A DNA stretch of 64,000 nucleotides from Allobosea sp039673065. GTDB taxonomy: Bacteria; Pseudomonadota; Alphaproteobacteria; Rhizobiales; Beijerinckiaceae. This document shows positions 17,224-23,885 of this stretch, piece after piece. The position numbers were made by a program, and so were the translations under genes. The notes under the pieces were generated by a model. It did not search any database, was not told where the DNA came from, and was given only the letters and a program-made list of their open reading frames with translations. Within the stretch, counting starts at the first letter, position 1. Each line of letters starts with the position of its first letter. Location of the stretch: contig NZ_JBDJKW010000017.1 in the NCBI RefSeq assembly GCF_039673065.1, positions 1-64,000 on the forward strand, given 5' to 3'.

Positions 17224-17612
17224 GTCAATCGATCGGCCAGGGCGGCCTTGATCTCGGGGGATGCGTGCAGGGCCCCGAGGATGGTGAGGGAGGCGATGGC
17301 CTGCCGTGCCAGCTCCGGGGGGACATCGCTATCGATCACGGCGAGGCCGAGAACCCGGATCTCAAGCTGCTCGCCGGCTGCGACCACGGCTTCCAGGTCG
17401 CCGCGTGTGAAGGTCCGAAGGCCCAATTCGAGTGCCAGGCGCGTTGTGGCCTTCGCGGCGATGTCGGAATGGGTCGAAAGCTGGTTGCGGATCGCCGTGC
17501 GGATGAAGTCCGAGCGGTTGGAGTAGAAGCCGTCCCGGACCAGCAGGTCGATGCGGCCGAGATCCACGAAGCCGAGGTTCAGCGTTAGTTTCTCGCTCTC
17601 AGGAGTTTTCAT
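17220..17612 (-). CDS. CopG/ribbon-helix-helix transcriptional regulator
   Basis: About 130 residues from ATG 17612. The N-terminal region KLTLNLGFVDLGRIDLLV then DGFYSNRSDFIRTAIRNQL is a ribbon-helix-helix DNA-binding domain (strand, helix, turn, helix). The C-terminal 80 residues (AAGEQLEIRVLGLAVIDSD) are probably for oligomer or ligand contacts. A more upstream in-frame start at 17645 exists but would overlap the palindromic operator. AGGAG-like bases before 17612 are weak. It is coupled to the PHA depolymerase by ATGA overlap, so it most likely controls that gene and itself. Confidence 0.85.
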   Translation of the reverse strand: MKTPESEKLTLNLGFVDLGRIDLLVRDGFYSNRSDFIRTAIRNQLSTHSDIAAKATTRLALELGLRTFTRGDLEAVVAAGEQLEIRVLGLAVIDSDVPPELARQAIASLTILGALHASPEIKAALADRLT

Positions 17613-17626
17613 CGCCAATCCATGTA

Positions 17627-17642
17627 CCATCCAATTGGATGG
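17627..17642. promoter_or_regulatory. palindromic operator candidate for the CopG regulator
   Basis: CCATCCAATTGGATGG is a perfect 16-base palindrome beginning 15 bases before the CopG start. GGATG half-sites recur at about 17646 and 17657. Ribbon-helix-helix proteins bind repeated short half-sites, so this arrangement fits autoregulation of the CopG-depolymerase operon. The role is inferred; the palindrome is seen directly. Confidence 0.6.
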
Positions 17643-17790
17643 CATATGGATGTGATCGGATGGATATCAAGAGGGCCCGCGCCCAGCGACCAATCCAAAA
17701 CGTCAAAAGACAGAGACAGGCATTTGGCCGCGTGGCAGCACGTGGCATAAATGGGAACGCTCCCTAGACGGGAACGAGATCGGGGACATT

Positions 17791-18762
17791 TTGCCGACGC
17801 CGGAACTTCGGGACTCCCGTTTCATGCGCAGCCTGCTGGCGGCGTCGGACGATTGCATCAAGGTCATAGACCTCGACGGCAAGCTCTCCTTCATGAGCGA
17901 AGGCGGCCAGCGCGTCATGGAAGTCAGCGATTTCAACGCCATCAAGGGCTGCCCCTGGCCGGATTTCTGGGCTGATCAGGGCAACGCCGAAGCCAAGTTC
18001 GCGATCGAGGAGGCGCGTGCTGGTCGCAGCTATCGCTTCCAGGGTGCAGCCGACACGGCCGCCGGCAATCCACGGTTCTGGGACGTCCAAGTTGGTCCGA
18101 TCCTGGGCCCGGATGGCAAACCCGAGGCGATCCTGTCCGTGTCGCGAGATATCACGGCCATCAAGGAGGCCGAGCAACGCCAGCGTCTGCTCGCGCTTGA
18201 ACTCAAGCATCGGATGAAGAACACCGTCGCCATGATTCAGGCGATCGCCAATCAGACGATCCGTGGTGGTCCCGAGGTGGATGCGCTCAAGGAGGCCTTC
18301 ATCGCAAGGCTGAACACGATGGCCTCGGCACAGGACATCCTGACCCAGACCGTTTGGGCCAGAGCGAGCCTAGCATATCTCGTCGAAGAGTCTCTGAAGG
18401 GGCAAAGCGACCTGTCGCGCTTCCGCATCGACGGCCCGCCGGTTGAACTCTCGTCCAAGACTGCCCTGGCGATGGCGCTCGCGCTCCATGAGCTGGCGAC
18501 CAATGCCGCGAAATACGGCGCTCTCAGGCAGGATGGTGGACGAATCGACATAACCTGGTCGGTTGAAGACGGTCAGTTCGCATTCGAGTGGCGTGAGAGC
18601 GGCGGCCCGCTGGTCGAGCCGCCAACCCGCCGCGGCTTCGGATCGCGCATGATCGAGCGCGCTTTGGCGGGATATTTCAGCGGTGCAGCCGCCATGGACT
18701 ATCAGCCGGCCGGAGTGGTCTTCTCGCTTCGCGGCCCCATTGACGCGCTCATTGCCGACTGA
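17791..18762 (+). CDS. PAS-domain sensor histidine kinase of the HWE/HisKA_2 type
   Basis: A soluble 323-residue kinase. An N-terminal PAS domain (about 10-122, DDCIKVIDLDGKLSFMSEGG ... ILSVSRDITAIKEAE) is joined to an HWE-type transmitter. The phospho-acceptor His is near residue 140 in ALELKHRMKNTVAMIQAIAN, the N-box is LALHELATNAAKYGAL, and RRGFGSRMIERAL follows. The start appears to be TTG 17791, giving MPTPELRD. HWE kinases often feed the general stress response or light/redox sensing in these bacteria. The gene abuts a convergent receiver gene with no spacer, suggesting a functional pair. Confidence 0.9.
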   Translation: MPTPELRDSRFMRSLLAASDDCIKVIDLDGKLSFMSEGGQRVMEVSDFNAIKGCPWPDFWADQGNAEAKFAIEEARAGRSYRFQGAADTAAGNPRFWDVQVGPILGPDGKPEAILSVSRDITAIKEAEQRQRLLALELKHRMKNTVAMIQAIANQTIRGGPEVDALKEAFIARLNTMASAQDILTQTVWARASLAYLVEESLKGQSDLSRFRIDGPPVELSSKTALAMALALHELATNAAKYGALRQDGGRIDITWSVEDGQFAFEWRESGGPLVEPPTRRGFGSRMIERALAGYFSGAAAMDYQPAGVVFSLRGPIDALIAD

Positions 18763-19122
18763 TCAGGCCGTCGGCCGGAAGGCTGCGATGACTTCGGCTG
18801 CCCGGTATGGCTTTCTGATATACTGAACGTTCTCAGGCAGCTCGCCTTCGCGCGGCATGACGCGCCCGCTTGCGACGACGATGAGGATGGGCGGCCACCC
18901 CAGTCGCACGACATGCGACAGCTTCATGCCATCCATGGAGCCCGGCATCTCGATGTCGGTGATCACGACGGCGATGTCGTGGCGGGCTTTCAGGATCGCG
19001 ATTGCTTCCTCGGCATGGGCAGCCTCGACCACCTCGAAACCAGCCTCCTCGATGAAGTCGACGGCGTCCATCCGAAGGAGCTGCTCGTCTTCGACGATCA
19101 GGACAACCAGCTTCGACATCAT
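18763..19122 (-). CDS. single-domain response regulator (receiver only)
   Basis: About 119 residues from ATG 19122 (a second ATG follows at 19119). It has the receiver core LVVLIVEDEQLLRMDAVDFI, the phospho-acceptor Asp in VVITDIEMPGSMDG, IVVASGR and IRKPYRAAEVI. There is no output domain, so it may act as a phosphate sink or by protein binding, as is common with HWE kinases in this group. Its stop directly abuts the stop of the PAS-HWE kinase. Confidence 0.9.
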   Translation of the reverse strand: MMSKLVVLIVEDEQLLRMDAVDFIEEAGFEVVEAAHAEEAIAILKARHDIAVVITDIEMPGSMDGMKLSHVVRLGWPPILIVVASGRVMPREGELPENVQYIRKPYRAAEVIAAFRPTA

Positions 19123-19593
19123 GTACTTTCGAGAGTGACCCTCAGCCAACTGCCGACGCGAGATCTTGTTGCCTCTCATTGTAAAGAATTGCGCTTTTTG
19201 TCCTTAGCACTTGGTTACGATGGCCAACTTTGGCCTGCGCGACGAGGCGGGCGCTATGCTTCCGGGAAACATCAGGTTTCAGGAGGGGGATTCGCCTGTG
19301 GCGCAGATCGCGGTTTTCATCCGGCAGAGGAGGTCCAGCAGGTAGCCCAGCTTTGATCGCATTCCTCGGCGGCGATGGATCACCCGGCTGAGGGCGTCGC
19401 CCCCTGTATGCCCGGGAACTCCAACAAACTGCCAGCGTTCTAAATTTGCCCACCCGAAACCACGTGGGCTGCGGCGCGTTGGATCGGGGGAAGTTTTGTC
19501 CGCACCGTCCAAGTGCCTTGAGTTCGTCACGATGACGGCGACCCTTCCGTCGACCGATTTCACTCCGGCGTCCAGCTTCAAGGAAACTGATCG
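19123..19593. other. intergenic region upstream of the AI-2E transporter
   Basis: A 471-base stretch between divergent genes. No convincing gene is seen; a long minus-strand open frame crosses it but has no family-like sequence. It contains the perfect EcfG promoter at 19415-19439. The long leader (about 150 bases from that promoter to the ATG) holds no hairpin I can defend. Confidence 0.5.
19415..19439 (+). promoter_or_regulatory. EcfG general-stress promoter, perfect consensus
   Basis: GGAAC (19415-19419), exactly 16 bases, then CGTT (19436-19439): a full match to the alphaproteobacterial EcfG consensus, in non-coding DNA and pointing at the AI-2E transporter gene that starts at 19594. This makes the transporter a likely member of the general stress regulon. 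Confidence 0.75.
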
Positions 19594-21543
19594 ATGCCGG
19601 CGATTGAGGTTCCCTCCACTGTCGCAGCTCCATCGACACGGTCGCCCGCTGACGTCGTCTCGAATGTAGCCATCGGCGTCTTCATCATCGCCGCGCTCTA
19701 TTTCGGGCGTGAGGTTTTCGTCCCGGTGGCGCTCGCGATCCTGTTCAGCTTTGTCCTGGCGCCACTGGTCAAAGGATTGCAAAAGCTGCGTGCCCCGCGG
19801 GCGTTGGCGGTTTTTGTCGTCGTCTTGATTGCGTTCGCGACCTTGGCGGCCTTGACGATGGCGATGGTTGGCCAGGCAACTCAATTGGCGAGCGAGCTGC
19901 CAACCTATCAGAGCACCATCCGCGCCAAAATTGCCGCCTTGAAAGGCTCGGGAGCAGGTAGCGGGGTTTTGAGCCGCGCCGCGGATGTGCTGCAAGACCT
20001 GGGCAAGGAACTCGACCGTCCAAAGGCGGAATCTCCAGTCCCAAGCGAAACGCCAAGCCTTGCACGGGATGGACGCCCGATCCCCGTCGAGGTGCATCAA
20101 CCGGAACCCGGCGCTATCGAAACGCTGCAGGCCTTTCTGGCTCCGCTGATCCACCCTCTGACCACAACCGGAATCGTGCTGATCTTCGTCGTCTTCATCC
20201 TATTGAAGCGCGAGGACCTTCGAAATCGGTTCATCCGATTGACCGGGACCTACGATCTGCAGAAGACCACGGCCGCGTTTGATGACGCCGGCAAGCGCCT
20301 CAGCCGGCTGTTTCTGACGCAGCTCATCGTCAACGCCGGCTTCGGTGTGGTGATTGGTTGCGGGCTTGCCGCCATCGGCGTTCCCAGCGCCTTGCTTTGG
20401 GGAATTCTGGCGGCGATCCTGCGCTTCATTCCCTATCTTGGCGCTTTTCTCTCGGCCGTTTTTCCGATGGTGATCGCCGCATCCGTCGATCCCGGCTGGA
20501 TGATGCTCGCACTGACGGCGGCCTTGTTCGTGATCGCCGAACCGCTGGCCGGGCATGTGATCGAGCCGTTGGCCTATGGCCGCTCCACTGGGCTCTCGCC
20601 GATCGCCATCGTGGTCGCCGCGACATTCTGGACCTGGCTATGGGGGCCCATCGGACTGGTCTTGGCCACACCCTTGACCGTATGTCTCGTTGTGCTCGGC
20701 CGGCATGTCGAAAGACTGGAATTTCTGGACGTCATGCTGGGAGATCGACCCGCCCTATCGGCGCCGGAGATCTTCTATCAGCGGATTCTCGCGGGCGATC
20801 CCGCGGAAGCAGCCGACAAGGCTGAGGAGGTACTGAACGAGCGCTCGCTATCCGCTTATTACGACGAGGTCGCGCTCGAAGGCTTGCGGCTCGCTGCTGC
20901 AGACGAGGCGCGCGGGGTTCTCGATACTCCCAGGCGAAATCAGATTCTCGCGACAATTCGCGAGGTCGTCGAGGACTTGTCGGATCACGATGACCGCCGC
21001 CCCTCGCGCGACGCTGGCACGGCAGACCCCGAGACCGAGGCGACCGTTGAACAGACCAACGAACAGGAAGGTGCCTCCGATCTGCCCGTACTTACGGCGG
21101 CTGAGCTGAAGGACACGTTTCGAGACGGAGGTGGGATAGTCTGCATCGGCGCGCGATCGCAACTGGATGAGGCAGCCGCGCTGATGCTGGGCCAGATCCT
21201 GGAGAAGCATGGATTGGCGGCGGAGGCGTTACCTCCCACCGCGCTGTTGGCTCCCGGTATTGAGCGCCTTGCCGCACGCGATCCGGCTCTGATCTGCCTA
21301 TGCTATATCGGCCCCCACAATGCCGCTCACGTGAAGTATGCGCTTCGGCGCCTTCGCCGCCGTCTACCGATGGCGATCCTGGTCCTCGGCGAACTGTCGC
21401 AAGTCTCCAGCCCCTTGGCGGATATCAAGAGGCCTCTGCTTGCCGACGAAGTCGAAACGTCTCTTCGAGGCATCTGCCGGCTGTGCCTTCAGTTCGCGGA
21501 GAAAAGGGACACGGCACGAGATCAAACGCCCGATTCCGAATGA
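19594..21543 (+). CDS. AI-2E family transporter with long C-terminal extension
   Basis: A 649-residue protein; family members are usually about 350-380 residues. Residues 20-370 are the membrane domain: GVFIIAALYFGREVFVPVAL at the start, a long soluble loop, then GIVLIFVVFILLKREDLRNR, SRLFLTQLIVNAGFGVVIG, RFIPYLGAFLSAVFPMV and EPLAYGRSTGLSPIAIVVAA. The last 280 residues are soluble. They include an acidic linker and a domain LPVLTAAELKDTF ... IVCIGARSQLDEAAALML, possibly for regulation. The exported substrate is unknown; the AI-2 name is historical. A good ribosome site (AAGGA) precedes ATG 19594. A perfect EcfG promoter lies upstream. Confidence 0.9.
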   Translation: MPAIEVPSTVAAPSTRSPADVVSNVAIGVFIIAALYFGREVFVPVALAILFSFVLAPLVKGLQKLRAPRALAVFVVVLIAFATLAALTMAMVGQATQLASELPTYQSTIRAKIAALKGSGAGSGVLSRAADVLQDLGKELDRPKAESPVPSETPSLARDGRPIPVEVHQPEPGAIETLQAFLAPLIHPLTTTGIVLIFVVFILLKREDLRNRFIRLTGTYDLQKTTAAFDDAGKRLSRLFLTQLIVNAGFGVVIGCGLAAIGVPSALLWGILAAILRFIPYLGAFLSAVFPMVIAASVDPGWMMLALTAALFVIAEPLAGHVIEPLAYGRSTGLSPIAIVVAATFWTWLWGPIGLVLATPLTVCLVVLGRHVERLEFLDVMLGDRPALSAPEIFYQRILAGDPAEAADKAEEVLNERSLSAYYDEVALEGLRLAAADEARGVLDTPRRNQILATIREVVEDLSDHDDRRPSRDAGTADPETEATVEQTNEQEGASDLPVLTAAELKDTFRDGGGIVCIGARSQLDEAAALMLGQILEKHGLAAEALPPTALLAPGIERLAARDPALICLCYIGPHNAAHVKYALRRLRRRLPMAILVLGELSQVSSPLADIKRPLLADEVETSLRGICRLCLQFAEKRDTARDQTPDSE

Positions 21544-21669
21544 ACAAGGCTTTGCAATCGCACGATTTTCCTAATTCACGACAGCTGAAATTGAATTCCA
21601 GGCGCCAGGGAATTACGTAAATCGTGGAGCGGAAATAATATTCGATCTCGCCTTCGTGAGAAAAATAAA

Positions 21670-21699
21670 CAGATTTATTTTCTAAATCTGTGCTACATT
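21670..21699 (+). promoter_or_regulatory. extended -10 promoter overlapped by an inverted repeat
   Basis: CAGATTTA (21670-21677) and TAAATCTG (21683-21690) form a perfect 8-base inverted repeat with a 5-base spacer. Directly after it comes TGCTACATT, an extended -10 (TACATT at 21694-21699). The repeat would occupy the -35 and spacer, as a repressor or activator site would. The gene at 21743 begins 43 bases after. The region is strikingly A/T-rich for this window. Confidence 0.5.
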
Positions 21700-21742
21700 G
21701 TTTCACGGGAGGTTTTTCTTCCGCAAATTGGAAGGATTTTCC

Positions 21743-22096
21743 ATGAAAATCCCCTCTCAAACCAAACCTGCCATCTGGGGTGCCGTTGGCGGTGCTGTTG
21801 CTCTTGCCGTTCTCGGCTTCACCTGGGGTGGGTGGTCGACGGCTTCGTCCAGCGAACGCGTCGCGAAGCTCCGCGCTGAGAATGCCGTTGTCGCGGCCTT
21901 GTCTCCGATCTGCGTGAGCAACTTCCAAAAGCAACCCAATGCCGATGCCGCACTTGCCGAGCTGAAGAAGATCAATTCGTGGAGCCAGGGCGATTTCATC
22001 GCCAAGGGCGGCTGGGCCACGATGATCGGCAGCCCGTCGCCGGACGCGGCCGTCGCCAAGGCCTGCGCCGAAACGCTCGGCATGTCCAAGACCTGA
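21743..22096 (+). CDS. small single-pass membrane-anchored protein, conserved in rhizobia-like genomes
   Basis: A 117-residue protein starting MKIPSQTKPAIWGAVGG. One hydrophobic helix near residues 10-30 (AIWGAVGGAVALAVLGFTWG) is followed by a soluble domain with two Cys (PICVSNF, KACAETLG). It resembles small proteins of unknown function common in Hyphomicrobiales. The start is ATG 21743 after GGAAGGA; an earlier in-frame ATG (21698) lacks support. No operon partner is evident except the small genes downstream. Confidence 0.8.
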   Translation: MKIPSQTKPAIWGAVGGAVALAVLGFTWGGWSTASSSERVAKLRAENAVVAALSPICVSNFQKQPNADAALAELKKINSWSQGDFIAKGGWATMIGSPSPDAAVAKACAETLGMSKT

Positions 22097-22219
22097 GACG
22101 ATCGCAACGGCGACAGCCGTACGCAGCGACATCGTCCGTCGATCATGAGCCATTCCGCGTGAGCAGCGCGGAGTTGGCGGCATTCATGTCGCCTCCCTGC
22201 TCGGCAAGAGGAGTTTCAT

Positions 22220-22357
22220 ATGACCAAGGGACAGACGCGCGGCAATCGAGAAGCCAAGAAGCCCAAGAAGAAAAAGGAAGCGGCGGCAGTGCCCGTATCG
22301 GCGAAGGGTCTGCCGGCAGCGCTCGAACTTGCGGGAAAGCCGAAGAAGAAGAGCTGA
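22220..22357 (+). CDS. 45-residue lysine-rich small protein
   Basis: Begins MTKGQTRGNREAKKPKKKK and ends KPKKKS; highly basic, no membrane segment. Similar short basic proteins occur widely in Hyphomicrobiales, without a known role; nucleic-acid or ribosome binding is conceivable from composition alone. A strong ribosome site (AAGAGGAG) with 7-base spacing precedes ATG 22220, which supports translation. The next gene starts one base after its stop. Confidence 0.8.
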   Translation: MTKGQTRGNREAKKPKKKKEAAAVPVSAKGLPAALELAGKPKKKS

Positions 22358-22358
22358 C

Positions 22359-22616
22359 GTGAACATTCGTGGCCGGGAAACCACGGTCACGTTCAGGAAC
22401 CCTTTCAGACTGAGCGCGATAGACCATATGCAGCCTGCCGGTACCTACCGCGTGGTGGTCGACGAGGAGGAGATTCCAGCCACCTCGTTCATGGCCTATC
22501 GCCAGATCGCCACTATGCTGCACACGCCATCGCTTTCTTCGTCAGGCAGCTCCCAGGTGTTCACGGTGAGCCCGGGCGAACTGGCCAGCGCGTTGGAGGC
22601 TGATATCAGCGCTTAG
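22359..22616 (+). CDS. conserved small protein of unknown function (about 85 residues)
   Basis: GTG start at 22359, one base after the lysine-rich gene, so probably translationally coupled. The sequence TTVTFRNPFRLSAIDHMQPA, then GTYRVVVDEEEIPATSFMAY and ATMLHTPSL, matches a small family common in rhizobia-like bacteria (VTF..PF..., PPG.Y.V..DEE.I..LSF). The fold and role are unknown; it looks beta-rich and cytoplasmic. The frame is open slightly further upstream, but those codons overlap the previous gene. Confidence 0.8.
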   Translation: MNIRGRETTVTFRNPFRLSAIDHMQPAGTYRVVVDEEEIPATSFMAYRQIATMLHTPSLSSSGSSQVFTVSPGELASALEADISA

Positions 22617-22925
22617 AACGACGCCGGCGAGGAGGCCCACACGCCGGCCTTAGCTGATCGAGCATGCTGTACGGCGCGGCGGGCGCATTTGACGCCTCAT
22701 CTCAGCCATGGCGCGTTTCGATGCTGCGTCGAGCGGCCCGATCGTTCGGAGGATTGCTTCAAAACCGGGAGTGCGGCTGGCGCCCTTCTGACGCGCGCCA
22801 ACCAGCCGACGCAGCTCGTGATACGCGATTGCGTGCGCCGGCGCCCCCACGAACCGCCGCTGCCCAAGGCCGGCGCGCGACGATCCGTCGGTCGATTTCC
22901 GGCCGGACGAACCAGGAGCCCTATA
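22617..22925. other. non-coding stretch before the sugar module
   Basis: 309 bases without a gene I can support. The minus strand reads, without stops, a protein-like string (PGFEAILRTIGPLDAASKRA) ending in a stop at 22650, which could be the tail of a degraded gene. Its upstream part would lie antisense to the isomerase gene, so no intact gene exists. Confidence 0.4.
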
Positions 22926-23885
22926 ATGGCGCTCGAACAAGCCTGCATCGAGATGATTCCCAAGCCCTGGGGATCGACTGACCTGCTTCCCTGGAGCGGA
23001 ACAGGGCATTCCAGCGTTCCAATTGGCGAACTCTGGTTCCAGCGCTGCGACAAGCATGGGCCGGAGCCAGCCTTGCTGCTCAAGCTCCTGTTCACGCAGG
23101 AAGCTTTGTCGATCCAGGTACATCCGGACGATGTTGCCGCCCACGGGATGGGCTTGCCGCGCGGCAAGACGGAAGCCTGGTACATCCTGTCCGCGGCCTC
23201 TGACGCCACGGTTGGAGTCGGGCTCAAGGCGGTCGTCACCCCGGAGCACCTGCGGGCTGCTATTGCCGATGGCTCGATCGTCCAGCTTGTCGCATGGCAC
23301 AAGCCGGCCGCGGGCGAGGTCATCGCCGTCCCGGCCGGGGCGATCCACGCGATCGGCGCAGGTATTGTGCTCGCCGAGATCCAGCAGCGCAGCGACACGA
23401 CGTTCAGGCTTTTCGACCACGGCAGTGCCCGCGAACTGCACATCGAGCAAGGCATTGCGGTCGCTGATGCAGGCCCCTCGAAACGCGCCGTGCCACCACG
23501 GCGCCTGAGCGACGTCCGGACCCTGCTCGTCGCAAACCCCTACTTCGTCTTCGAGCGGATCGACCTGCCCGCCAGATCGATCTGGGAGCTCGATGCGCGA
23601 TGCGAGACCTGGCTGGTCGCGATCGCCGGCGCTGCCGCGATCGGCGCGCTCCAAATCGGCGTCGGTCAGGGCTGCTTCGTCGAGGCGCAGGGAGTGCGCA
23701 TCGTGCCAGGCGAAGCCGGCCTGTCCTGCCTCGTCGCCTATAACGCTGCGGCACCCAGTCGCGATCTCCTGCGCCGTGTCGATGGCGACGGCATGCCCCG
23801 GTTCCGCGAGACGGTTTCACCGCCGACAGGGCCGCCGCAGGCCGTTTTGAATTCGCCAGTTCCGTCCACGGAGGCACGATCATGA
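22926..23885 (+). CDS. manA: class I mannose-6-phosphate isomerase
   Basis: Interconverts mannose-6-phosphate and fructose-6-phosphate (zinc enzyme, cupin fold). The 319-residue protein has PKPWGSTDLLPWSG at the start, LSIQVHPDDVAA (zinc His), GKTEAWYILSA (zinc Glu) and VPAGAIHAIGAGIVLAEIQQ (zinc His and catalytic region). The start is ATG 22926 with AGGAG ahead; the in-frame upstream extension is not family-like. Its stop overlaps the start of the glycosyltransferase (ATGA), so the two are coupled and probably act in one mannose-centred pathway. Confidence 0.92.
   Translation: MALEQACIEMIPKPWGSTDLLPWSGTGHSSVPIGELWFQRCDKHGPEPALLLKLLFTQEALSIQVHPDDVAAHGMGLPRGKTEAWYILSAASDATVGVGLKAVVTPEHLRAAIADGSIVQLVAWHKPAAGEVIAVPAGAIHAIGAGIVLAEIQQRSDTTFRLFDHGSARELHIEQGIAVADAGPSKRAVPPRRLSDVRTLLVANPYFVFERIDLPARSIWELDARCETWLVAIAGAAAIGALQIGVGQGCFVEAQGVRIVPGEAGLSCLVAYNAAAPSRDLLRRVDGDGMPRFRETVSPPTGPPQAVLNSPVPSTEARS

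Noticed and set aside
17750..17780. Two GGGAACG copies before the PAS-HWE kinase as EcfG promoters
   Set aside because: Neither GGAAC is followed at 16-17 bases by a GTT-type -10.
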